A stretch of DNA of 19,083 nt. Origin: Deltaproteobacteria bacterium. GTDB lineage: Bacteria; Desulfobacterota; Syntrophia; Syntrophales; UBA2210. Below, piece after piece: positions 1-7,903 of this stretch. Position 1 is the first letter of the stretch. Every line of letters starts with the position of its first letter. The stretch lies in NCBI GenBank assembly GCA_016935875.1, contig JAFGQD010000153.1, positions 1 to 19,083 of the forward strand, read 5' to 3'. The notes under the pieces are model-generated. The model saw only the letters and a list, made by a program, of their open reading frames with translations, searched no databases and was not told the origin of the DNA. Both the position numbers and the translations under genes were made by a program.

Positions 1-1350
1 ATCAAACTGGTTTCGGCGGCTGTCAGTGTGTCCGCCTACGGTGAAGATCCTGAGAAGGTTTCCGGCGTCAGGGTGGAACGTGCCATAGAACAGTCCCGGA
101 AGGAACTTGTCCCTTCTACTTTCTTCCTGGCGCGGCATAAGATTCTCGAATACGGTCAATCCACGGAATTTCATCAGTCGATGACACTTTCCGGCTCTCT
201 CGATTTTCAGGACGCTTTGGGGCGCCGGACGATACTCTTCTATAATGCGACCTATCGAGTCGAATCCAAGGGTGTTGTCATTTCCCGATGCGGCGTAATG
301 CCCGTGTTTCCCGATGATCCGGCAGTAATCGCGTTTACGGTGCCTGGGAAGAAAATGCCGCAAGACACACGTAAGATCTTCCATTCCTTTGAAAAACTAT
401 ATCGCTTTGCCTCGGACAACGCCATCCCCATGGGAAAACCCGAGAGGCTTTCCGGGGAAGATAATATGTATTACATTTTTACCTTTATCCTGGACCGGAT
501 ATCGCCAACATCGAACATTACATTCATGGTCGATGATACAAAGACCAAATCCCGGGGCTATTCCGACGCATCCCGCTACTATGATTACGATGGCTGGCGT
601 GTTGCCGTACTGCCCGGCACCTTTAAGCTCCTCGATGAAAAGCCTCTCTACTTCAAGCTCTCTTACCGGCCTGGCAAAGATCAGCCGATCACGAGGCAAT
701 ATGAGCGGCAGGTGGCCATGTTCGGAACCTTTGATCGTGAGACGCTCAGGAAAGCACAAAACCGCCCTGATTTGTCCATACTGCTTCCATTTGAAGATGC
801 CATTGCTCCCATAGATCCGAAGCTCAAAAATAGATGGCAGTCGACCGTTGTAAGATACCCTGAAGTATCGAGCTCCGCCGGTATACTCAAAAGTATGAGC
901 GATATACTGAACAAAAAGGAAAAAAGCTCCGAGCCGGAACAGGTGATACCGTATACCTATACGATCAATTCCCGGGGCAGTCTTCTCGTTATATCGGCTG
1001 ATTCAAAGAAAGGCACTCTGTGGCTTTCCTTCTTTCCGGCAGAACGGATGATTACGGATGTTCCCCTCGAACTGCGCGTTGGCAATTCGACTCCGATTGA
1101 TCTCCAGCAGTATCTTGTCGGACCGCAGGGGACCGATCTGACGAGATACCGGCATCTGGGAAACGTTGTCCATTACCGCCTCTATGCCGGTATTCAGGCC
1201 CCTTTCGATGAAACGCTTCTTACCCGGTTGATGAAAGGCTCTCAGGTAAAAATCAAATATTCGACACAATCCCAGGTTGTGGAGGATACGTTCTTTCTGA
1301 AGAATTCTTCCGATGCTATAAAGGCAGTGCTCAATGGCTACGCCGGATAG
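1..1350 (+). CDS. Hypothetical protein, 5' end outside the window
   Basis: The reading frame is open from the first base to TAG at 1348-1350, so the gene starts upstream. A GTG at 28-30 is the first start-like codon inside the window but has no convincing ribosome binding site. The residues before and around it (IKLVSAAVSVSAYGED) are small and hydrophobic and look like the tail of a signal peptide, so export is possible but inferred. The rest, about 440 residues, is soluble, rich in beta-prone and aromatic segments, and has no cysteine motif or membrane helix that I can see. I do not recognise the family and no catalytic motif is evident. The gene converges on the next one and shares its terminator hairpin. 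Confidence 0.6.
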   Translation: MKLVSAAVSVSAYGEDPEKVSGVRVERAIEQSRKELVPSTFFLARHKILEYGQSTEFHQSMTLSGSLDFQDALGRRTILFYNATYRVESKGVVISRCGVMPVFPDDPAVIAFTVPGKKMPQDTRKIFHSFEKLYRFASDNAIPMGKPERLSGEDNMYYIFTFILDRISPTSNITFMVDDTKTKSRGYSDASRYYDYDGWRVAVLPGTFKLLDEKPLYFKLSYRPGKDQPITRQYERQVAMFGTFDRETLRKAQNRPDLSILLPFEDAIAPIDPKLKNRWQSTVVRYPEVSSSAGILKSMSDILNKKEKSSEPEQVIPYTYTINSRGSLLVISADSKKGTLWLSFFPAERMITDVPLELRVGNSTPIDLQQYLVGPQGTDLTRYRHLGNVVHYRLYAGIQAPFDETLLTRLMKGSQVKIKYSTQSQVVEDTFFLKNSSDAIKAVLNGYAG

Positions 1351-1376
1351 AAACTTGCCGGCAATAGTATAACCAT

Positions 1377-1413
1377 AAAAGCTCCCCTACATGGTATTTC
1401 CGGGGGAGCTTTT
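1377..1413. terminator. Bidirectional intrinsic terminator
   Basis: An 11-bp perfect stem (aaaagctcccc at 1377-1387, ggggagctttt at 1403-1413) has a 15-nt loop. The A-run on one side and T-run on the other let it work in both directions. It lies between the stop of the plus-strand gene (1350) and the stop of the minus-strand gene (1417), as expected for a shared terminator of convergent genes. Confidence 0.85.
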
Positions 1414-1416
1414 ATG

Positions 1417-3051
1417 TTAGAATTTTTTGATGCTGATGCGCTGTAACATCTCCGGCTTTATATTCCCAAACTCAGGCACCAGATTGGAAAAGTTGCGGTT
1501 CTGTAATCCGGACAGCAGAACCGGTACGCTGTCATTCCCTTCTTCATCAATATGACAAAGGTACAATACGGTAAAGGGACCTGTCTCCTTCGATGAAAAG
1601 ACAAGCCACTGTCCGTTGGGCGACCAACTGTGCCAGGAGTTCATGACATGGCGATTAGCGATCAGTTCCCTGGCCCTGCCGCCCCCGGAGGGGATGATAT
1701 AGAGGCGACTGTCGGGCTGCAGGGCCAGTCCACTCTTGCTCTTGCAGAACACTATCCATTTTCCGTCCGGAGAATAACGGGGGAAGTAGTTGCTCATACC
1801 ATTTCCGCTCGCCCCGGCAATCGGTTCGGGAACACCCCCTCTGCCGTTGTTGAAGGGAACACGGTACAGGTCATACTGTATCTGATATCTTTCATTCAGT
1901 TCCGAGAGCGGGGTGTCATGGTCGACATCATTAAGGGCCTTTTTCACCACCAGATCCACGAGATCATTATTTACGGGCGCCCGGGAGAACGCGACATATT
2001 TTCCGTCATGGCTCCAGTCGGGACAGGTCTGAACAAAAGCAGGATCATCGGCTCCGGCAAGAAGATGAAAGGTCTTATCTGACGGCATATAATAGGAGAG
2101 CACCCCTGCGGCGAGAAAGAAGAATTGTGAAAAGGCCGGATCGTTCAACCTGATAAAAAAAGATCTTTCTTGTACCGTGGCAATGACATAACTGCCATCG
2201 GGCGATACCTTGGGGAAAAATCCAAAAATTATGATCGAATCATCTGACCCTTTCAAATCATTCCAGCTGATAATATCTTCCGGGGTCACATCGATGGTTT
2301 TCCCCATTTGTGCCATAACGTACCCACCTTTGTCTCCTCTATAGTCGATATCCATACCTATTACCGTGCCGTCCCGGGAAAAGGAATGGCAGTTTCCACA
2401 TACCGGCATCTTCTCGAGCACCACCGGGGGCTTTTCATAAGACGAAAGGTCTGCCAGCAACCACCTGAACAGATCGGGGTGTGTATTGGCAAAAGCAAAG
2501 GGAAGGGGCATCTGCATAAACAGGATGGGCGCGCCCACGGAATCGCGGGAGGTGGCAAAGGAAACCTGCCCCCTGCCGGTAATGGTGATACCATTTTCCG
2601 TATCTATTCCGAAGACCGAAAGAACAGCGCTTCCGTTGAGAGAATGTTCCTTGATCAACTCCCAGGTCTTTCGATCCGGAGTCCATGATGTTCCACGGGT
2701 GAGGTAGTTGACAGTCTGTTCCTCTCCTTCAAAGGTAACCCGTACTAACCAGAGCAATGCACCGGAATCTGCGTCTTTCCACTCTATATCCGGTGATGCA
2801 ATGTCAATGGGGAAAAGGGTACCATCAAGAGGATTGGTAACGCTGACCCGGGGATATGCACGGCTGTCATCGATGACCGATATGATAGCTTCGATTACCT
2901 CGCGGGTTTTGTCCGGGTCACCGTCACTTTGGGGATCTGCCAGGATATACACGTTATCCGCTAAATCGTCCTGGTGAAAATAAGTTCCGGTGGAGCAGGC
3001 AATACACACAAAAATGCCCAAGGTGAGGAGAACGCTTGTCTTTAATCTCAT
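1417..3051 (-). CDS. PD40/TolB-like beta-propeller lipoprotein with one CXXCH haem motif
   Basis: I take the start at 3051 (ATG), giving 544 residues. It opens with a short basic stretch and a hydrophobic segment ending near Cys19 (FVCIACS), a lipoprotein-like signal peptide, although the residue at -3 is Cys rather than Leu. An in-frame start 60 bases upstream would put extra residues ahead of this signal. Four PD40 (WD40-like) motifs are visible at about 281 (SPDGSYVIA), 343 (WSHDGKYVAFS), 423 (YSPDGKWIVF) and 475 (WSPNGQWLVFSS), indicating a TolB-type propeller. A single CGNCH motif at 218-222 fits covalent c-type haem binding, with the ligand His222. Taken together this suggests a periplasmic, membrane-anchored monohaem protein; its partner and substrate are unknown. 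The nearest minus-strand gene upstream is the nitrilase, across a repeat-containing spacer. Confidence 0.75.
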   Translation of the reverse strand: MRLKTSVLLTLGIFVCIACSTGTYFHQDDLADNVYILADPQSDGDPDKTREVIEAIISVIDDSRAYPRVSVTNPLDGTLFPIDIASPDIEWKDADSGALLWLVRVTFEGEEQTVNYLTRGTSWTPDRKTWELIKEHSLNGSAVLSVFGIDTENGITITGRGQVSFATSRDSVGAPILFMQMPLPFAFANTHPDLFRWLLADLSSYEKPPVVLEKMPVCGNCHSFSRDGTVIGMDIDYRGDKGGYVMAQMGKTIDVTPEDIISWNDLKGSDDSIIIFGFFPKVSPDGSYVIATVQERSFFIRLNDPAFSQFFFLAAGVLSYYMPSDKTFHLLAGADDPAFVQTCPDWSHDGKYVAFSRAPVNNDLVDLVVKKALNDVDHDTPLSELNERYQIQYDLYRVPFNNGRGGVPEPIAGASGNGMSNYFPRYSPDGKWIVFCKSKSGLALQPDSRLYIIPSGGGRARELIANRHVMNSWHSWSPNGQWLVFSSKETGPFTVLYLCHIDEEGNDSVPVLLSGLQNRNFSNLVPEFGNIKPEMLQRISIKKF

Positions 3052-3073
3052 AATTCCGGTGGATACTGTTTGC

Positions 3074-3207
3074 TTTATTCGCTCGCTGTTCAATTGAAGC
3101 CCCCGCAACAAGTTGCGGGGAATCTCCGATTGTTAAGGATAATGTTTATTTTTTATTCGCTCGCTAACCCCGCCGCAAGCGGTGGGGCATGCGCTCGCTG
3201 TTCAATT
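3074..3207. repeat. REP-like palindromes with direct repeats
   Basis: This spacer holds two hairpins of similar design. The first, 3101-3120, has a 9-bp perfect stem (ccccgcaac/gttgcgggg) and an AA loop. The second, 3168-3187, has a 9-bp stem with one G.T wobble (ccccgccgc/gcggtgggg) and an AA loop. Direct repeats surround them: tttattcgctcgct at 3074-3087 and again at 3152-3165, and cgctcgctgttcaatt at 3080-3095 and again at 3192-3207. The layout resembles REP/BIME-type intergenic elements. It lies between two genes on the same strand and may also weaken transcription passing from the nitrilase gene. Confidence 0.7.
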
Positions 3208-3211
3208 CAGC

Positions 3212-4018
3212 TCAACAATCGACAAGCTCGCCGTAGTAATCGGGTCTTCTATCGTCAAAGAGATGGTTGTGGATGTTTATTTTTTTGTCGCGGGCCGACT
3301 TCACGTCGATCTCAGCCGTGCCGGCCTCTTGGGAATCCTCACCGGCACGGCAGATAATCCTGCCATCAGGTCCGATTATCTGGCTCCTGCCGGTAAACTG
3401 GAGAGACTTCCCTTCCCTGCTTTCAGTTCCTGTCCTGTTCGCCGTTATTGCAAAGACATGATTCTCGATACACCTCGTTTTCATGGCATCCTGGCAAAAG
3501 GGCAACACAAGATTCGCCGGATGACAGATTACATCGGCACCCATGAGTGACAACGCGCGCATCGATTCCGGGAAAAACCAGTCGAAGCATATCATGATTC
3601 CCACTTTGCATACGCCTATGTCATAGACCCTGAATCCCTCATCACCGGGATCAAACCATAGCTTTTCTTCAAAGAAGAGGTGCACCTTTCTGTACCTTCC
3701 GACGTAACCGTCAGGGGAAACAAGAACAGCCGAGTTGAATATCCCGTCTGTGCTCTTCTCGGCGAGACCTCCGACAATGAATGTGCCCGTCTCTTTCGCC
3801 ACATCACACAGTTTCTGTGTCGTCCTGCCCTGCGGTATCTGTTCCGAAAGGGCGATTGCCTCATCCTTTGATGCGAACACATACCCGGTATTGAACAGCT
3901 CGGGAAGGACCAGGAGATCTGCATCGGATTTCATGATAAGACTCCCGGCCAGCTCCAGATTTCTGTCAACCTCGCCAAACAGCGGTTCAAACTGAACCGA
4001 ACCAATTTTTATTCCCAT
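3212..4018 (-). CDS. Nitrilase-superfamily carbon-nitrogen hydrolase
   Basis: A 268-residue single-domain member of the nitrilase (CN_hydrolase) superfamily, of typical length for the amidase and carbamoylase branches. The catalytic triad is visible: Glu40 in LPELFNTGY, Lys111 in RYRKVHLF and Cys144 in MICFDWFFPE. Such enzymes hydrolyse amides, N-carbamoyl compounds or nitriles through a Cys thioester. The substrate here cannot be read from sequence; omega-amidase- or N-carbamoylputrescine amidohydrolase-like activity is possible. The ATG at 4018 (MGIKIGSVQFEP) matches where the fold normally begins and has a GGTGGAATGGAG-type purine stretch upstream. An ATG at 4033 lacks a binding site. The gene is separated from the thiolase operon by that operon's terminator, so it probably has its own promoter. 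Confidence 0.88.
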   Translation of the reverse strand: MGIKIGSVQFEPLFGEVDRNLELAGSLIMKSDADLLVLPELFNTGYVFASKDEAIALSEQIPQGRTTQKLCDVAKETGTFIVGGLAEKSTDGIFNSAVLVSPDGYVGRYRKVHLFFEEKLWFDPGDEGFRVYDIGVCKVGIMICFDWFFPESMRALSLMGADVICHPANLVLPFCQDAMKTRCIENHVFAITANRTGTESREGKSLQFTGRSQIIGPDGRIICRAGEDSQEAGTAEIDVKSARDKKINIHNHLFDDRRPDYYGELVDC

Positions 4019-4105
4019 TCTCCATTCCACCATTCATTTTTTTGGTATTTCCCTTATCACATTCATAATGCCGAACTCAAATATTAACGACCTCATCATA
4101 AAGCA

Positions 4106-4138
4106 AAAAAGCCATGGTCACAAGGACCATGGCTTTTT
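4106..4138 (-). terminator. Intrinsic terminator of the beta-oxidation operon
   Basis: A 9-bp perfect GC-rich stem (gccatggtc at 4111-4119, gaccatggc at 4125-4133) with a 5-nt loop is extended by A-run/T-run pairing. On the minus strand it reads stem-loop then T-run and begins 25 bases after the thiolase stop codon. It marks the end of the thiolase operon and separates it from the nitrilase gene. Confidence 0.88.
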
Positions 4139-4162
4139 CAGACTTACTACAATCTTCTGAGC

Positions 4163-5350
4163 CTACAGCATCTCATAGATGCCGGCAGCTCCCATACCGC
4201 CACCGATACACATGGAGACGATACCTCTTTTCAGTTTACGTCTCTTTAACTCATCCAGCAACTGGCATGTCAGCTTCGCGCCGGTGCATCCCAAGGGGTG
4301 ACCGATGGCGATAGCGCCGCCATTCGGATTAATCTCACCCTTCCAGTACCGATCTTCTATGCCGAGTTCTCTGCAGCAGTAAATGGCCTGGGACGCAAAG
4401 GCCTCGTTGATCTCGAACAGGTCGATATCGTCCAGTTTCAATCCGGCCAGCTTCAGAACCTTCGGAATCGCGTACCGGGGACCGACACCCATCTCTTCCG
4501 GCTTGTTTCCCGCAACAGCATAATGGGTGAGTTTGGCGATCGGTTTCAACTTCAGTTCTTTTGCCTTCTCGGCCGACATGATCATCGTGAAGGCCGCGCC
4601 ATCGGTCATCTGTGACGCATTCGCAGCGGTAACCGATCCGCCCTGTTTGAACGGCGATTTGAGCTTTGCCATATTTTCCAGTGTTGCGGGCCATCTCACG
4701 CCGTCATCCATATCAAATGTCTTTTTTATCTTGATCCACTGACCGTTTTTGTCTTTCACATACTTCCAGGCCTCAATCGGAACGATCTGATCTTTCCACA
4801 GACCCTTCTGAATCGCCTCATGGGCCCTTCGGTTGCTTTCGACTCCCATCTTGTCCTGATCCTCACGACTGATGTTATAGTCGGCCGCGACATTTTCCGC
4901 GGTGACCCCCATGGAGACATAAGTGTTCGGCAGATCACCCCATTCAGGATGCGGTCGGAATATCCATCCACCCATCGGAATATGTGACATGGTCTCGCAT
5001 CCCCCTGCCACAATACAATCGGACCACCCCGCCATGACCTTTGCCGTGGCATCCGCTATAGCCTGCAGACCGGAGGAACAGAAACGGTTGACGGTCATAC
5101 CCGACGTGGTAATAGGAAGCCCGGCACCGAGTGCTATCACTCTGCCGAGGTTCATTCCCTGCTCGCCCTCGGGAAACGAACAACCGCAGATTAGATCATC
5201 GACATCTTCGGGTTTGACCTGCGGAACCCGCTTCATCAATCCCTTCAGAACCTGAATCCCTATCTCGTCACCCCTGGTCTGGGCAAGAGCCCCCCTTTTG
5301 TAACGCCCTCCCGGACTTCTCACTGATTGAACAATAACAGCATCTCGCAT
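4163..5350 (-). CDS. fadA: Acetyl-CoA acyltransferase (3-ketoacyl-CoA thiolase)
   Basis: A 395-residue thiolase, the full usual length for the family. It catalyses CoA-dependent cleavage of 3-ketoacyl-CoA to acetyl-CoA and a shortened acyl-CoA, the last step of beta-oxidation. Catalytic residues are visible: nucleophile Cys91 in NRFCSSGLQA, the NEAFASQA motif near 315, His351 in GHPLGCTG, and Cys381 in MCIGGGMGAAG near the C-terminus. The ATG at 5350 (MRDAVIVQ) is chosen because AAGGGGG lies at the right distance upstream and thiolases normally begin at this point; an ATG 18 bases upstream is less likely. It is the last gene of the operon, 75 bases after the FadB-like gene. Biosynthetic acetoacetyl-CoA thiolase use is possible, but the context favours degradation. 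Confidence 0.93.
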   Translation of the reverse strand: MRDAVIVQSVRSPGGRYKRGALAQTRGDEIGIQVLKGLMKRVPQVKPEDVDDLICGCSFPEGEQGMNLGRVIALGAGLPITTSGMTVNRFCSSGLQAIADATAKVMAGWSDCIVAGGCETMSHIPMGGWIFRPHPEWGDLPNTYVSMGVTAENVAADYNISREDQDKMGVESNRRAHEAIQKGLWKDQIVPIEAWKYVKDKNGQWIKIKKTFDMDDGVRWPATLENMAKLKSPFKQGGSVTAANASQMTDGAAFTMIMSAEKAKELKLKPIAKLTHYAVAGNKPEEMGVGPRYAIPKVLKLAGLKLDDIDLFEINEAFASQAIYCCRELGIEDRYWKGEINPNGGAIAIGHPLGCTGAKLTCQLLDELKRRKLKRGIVSMCIGGGMGAAGIYEML

Positions 5351-5425
5351 AATAATCCCCCTTCTCATTTAATGCCGATCCGGCCAACGAACCGTGACCA
5401 GTGTCAGCGATAAATAGCGTATTTG

Positions 5426-7843
5426 TTAGTTACGCAGTGGTTTCCCCCTTGTCAACATGTGCATAATTCGATCCTGCGTCTTCTGCTCGCCGGCGAGACT
5501 CAGAAAAGCCTCTCTTTCACGGTCAAGAATCGCATCCTCCGTAACAAAGGTACCCTCCGGACACATTCCACCCGAAAGGACCCATGCGAGTTTCATCGTC
5601 ACATGCTCGTCATAATCCGACATGTAGTTACCATGCTTCATATTAAACAGGACTGCATGTGCGATACCCATCAGGTTCTCTCCCATGACGGGAATCATGT
5701 CGGGTTTTCTCTTCTTATGGGTCATTGCCATTGAGAGAACGAGCCGTTTTGCATCCGATATCTGATGGTCTCGATTGAGGCTGATGTTTTCCGTCTTTCG
5801 GATGTAACCAAGTTCCATTGCCTCCATAGCGCTCGTGGCCACCTTTGCCTGCCCGATATTCATGAGAACTTTCTCGTATATCGGCTGCATGTTCAAGACC
5901 TCAGCGGTACCATCCGGCAGGCCCTCCGTGCAGCGTACCATCAGCTCCTTACAGCCACCGCCCGCGGGAATAACACCAACACCCACTTCGACGAGACCCA
6001 TATAGGTCTCACCGCAGGGCTGACATCTCTGACCATGCATGGATACCTCGCAGCCTCCACCCAGAGCCATGCCCGCCGGAGCGGTTACGACCGGTTTTTC
6101 CAGATATTTCATCTTCATATTTGCGTACTGAAGATCATGGATCAGTTTGTCAAGCAGATCCCATTCGCCATTCTGAACCGCCATGAGAACCTGAAATATA
6201 TTTGCCCCTACTGAGAAGTTCGTGCCATGATTGGCAACTACCAGGCCCGTAAAATCCTTTTCCACGATATCGCAGCTCTCTTCAATCATGGAAATGATAT
6301 CGCCATCGATAGCGTTCATCTTGGTACGAAATTCAAGACAGGCAACACCGTCACCTATGTCCACGAGGGAAGCACCGTCATTTTTCTTGATTACCTTGTT
6401 CTTCGCTGCAAGTTCGGGCAGAAGGATAATCTTGGGATTATCTCCCATCTTTACATAATCCTTTTTGTCGAAATCGTAGTAGTAGTTACCGTCTTCTTTT
6501 TTGAGATAGAAGGAATCACCTTTCTTCAGCATCTCGATGATCTTCTTGGGAATCTTCAGTTTCAGCTTCTTCATCACCTCTAGAGATTCCTTCACACCGA
6601 CGACATCCCATGTCTCAAAAGGACCTTTCTGGTGGTTGTATCCCCATTTCATGGTGTTGTCTATCTGGTAGACGGTATCACATATCTCGGGGATGCGATT
6701 CGCGGAATATATGAAGTTCTTGCAGAGATATTCCCGTGCGACCTCACCGGCAATGTCTTTTTCCGAGTAGAAGAGGGCTTTCAATTTATCATCGAAACTC
6801 CCCTCTGTCTTGCCCGCTTCTTTGACTGATTCGTATTTGGGTTTCTCGAACGGGACATATTCCATCGTATGATAGTCGAGCGCCAGTTTGACCTTCTTGC
6901 CCTTATCGTCCTTTGTCTTCTTGTAGAAACCACCTTTGGTCTTGTTGCCGAGCCACTTGTTCTCCACCATCTTGTCCATGAACTCGGGCGGGATAAAGGT
7001 TTTTACCATCTCGTCGTCAGGCACCGCTGCAACAAGATTCTTCATGACGTGATAACCCGTGTCTATACCGACAAGGTCGATCGTTCCACAGATCGCGGAA
7101 CCGGGTCTGCCGAGAACCTTGGCGATAATGGCGTCCAGTTCCGGTATCGTCAGATCTTTATCCAGCATCGTCTTGACGGCGTTGGATATATCATAGACAC
7201 CGATACGGTTTGCGATGAAGTTGGGAACATCCTTACAGATAACGACACCCTTTCCAACGACGTTCTCCAGGAAATATGTCATGTAATCGACGATTTCCTT
7301 CTTTGTCGTCTCGCCGGGGATGACCTCGACAAGTTTCATATAGCGTGGAGGATTAAAGAAATGGACTCCCAGAAAACGTTCTTTATTCTTCGCACTCATC
7401 TTTTCCGATATTTCTCTGATCGGAAGTCCGGAGGTGTTGGTTGCAACGATACACTCCGGTTTGATGACCTTTTCCAGTTTTGCGAAGAGTTCCTGTTTGA
7501 TCTTCAAGTTTTCGATGACCACTTCGAGAATGAAATCAACATCTTTCAAGAGGTTAAGGTCATCTTCAAGATTGCCGATGGCGATCATCGACGCATTCTT
7601 CTTTGAATAGAAACTGGCAGGTTTTGATTTCAGCGCACCGTTCAATCCGTTTATCGCGAAACTGTTTCGCCACGCCTTGCTCTCTTTTGTGAGGCCCTTC
7701 TTCAGATCCGCTTCACTCGGCTCAAAGGGGGGTACGATGTCAAGCATCACACTCTCAATCCCCGCATTGGCGAGGTGGGCGGCGATTGTGGCGCCCATGA
7801 CCCCTGCCCCTATGATGGCAGCTTTCTTAATTTCATACGACAT
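5426..7843 (-). CDS. fadB: 3-hydroxyacyl-CoA dehydrogenase / enoyl-CoA hydratase fusion
   Basis: An 805-residue bifunctional enzyme for hydration of enoyl-CoA and NAD-dependent oxidation of 3-hydroxyacyl-CoA. The N-terminal NAD-binding domain has the Rossmann motif GAGVMGA at 12-18. The dehydrogenase catalytic His161 is in GVHFFNPPRYMK, followed by the C-terminal dehydrogenase part (KDVPNFIANRIG near 205). A crotonase domain follows from about 495, with both glutamates of the hydratase family: Glu599 in ALGGGCEV and Glu619 in MGLVEVGVGVIPAGGG. The dehydrogenase-first order matches FadN-type proteins rather than E. coli FadB, where the hydratase comes first, so the gene symbol is by function only. 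The ATG at 7843 has a perfect AAGGAGG upstream; an ORF start 30 bases earlier is not needed. It sits between the acyl-CoA dehydrogenase and thiolase genes. Confidence 0.93.
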   Translation of the reverse strand: MSYEIKKAAIIGAGVMGATIAAHLANAGIESVMLDIVPPFEPSEADLKKGLTKESKAWRNSFAINGLNGALKSKPASFYSKKNASMIAIGNLEDDLNLLKDVDFILEVVIENLKIKQELFAKLEKVIKPECIVATNTSGLPIREISEKMSAKNKERFLGVHFFNPPRYMKLVEVIPGETTKKEIVDYMTYFLENVVGKGVVICKDVPNFIANRIGVYDISNAVKTMLDKDLTIPELDAIIAKVLGRPGSAICGTIDLVGIDTGYHVMKNLVAAVPDDEMVKTFIPPEFMDKMVENKWLGNKTKGGFYKKTKDDKGKKVKLALDYHTMEYVPFEKPKYESVKEAGKTEGSFDDKLKALFYSEKDIAGEVAREYLCKNFIYSANRIPEICDTVYQIDNTMKWGYNHQKGPFETWDVVGVKESLEVMKKLKLKIPKKIIEMLKKGDSFYLKKEDGNYYYDFDKKDYVKMGDNPKIILLPELAAKNKVIKKNDGASLVDIGDGVACLEFRTKMNAIDGDIISMIEESCDIVEKDFTGLVVANHGTNFSVGANIFQVLMAVQNGEWDLLDKLIHDLQYANMKMKYLEKPVVTAPAGMALGGGCEVSMHGQRCQPCGETYMGLVEVGVGVIPAGGGCKELMVRCTEGLPDGTAEVLNMQPIYEKVLMNIGQAKVATSAMEAMELGYIRKTENISLNRDHQISDAKRLVLSMAMTHKKRKPDMIPVMGENLMGIAHAVLFNMKHGNYMSDYDEHVTMKLAWVLSGGMCPEGTFVTEDAILDREREAFLSLAGEQKTQDRIMHMLTRGKPLRN

Positions 7844-7903
7844 ATCAATCCTCCTTTTATGGGCATAACACAAACGCCCTGGTTTACGTTTATTCCGTCT
7901 CCC

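Noticed and set aside
3101..3187. CRISPR-like repeats
   Set aside because: The repeats are few, unequal and irregularly spaced, with internal palindromes; a REP-like element fits better.
6869..7606. A 245-codon open frame on the plus strand opposite the FadB-like gene
   Set aside because: It is antisense to the conserved NAD-binding and dehydrogenase domains, with no recognisable product.
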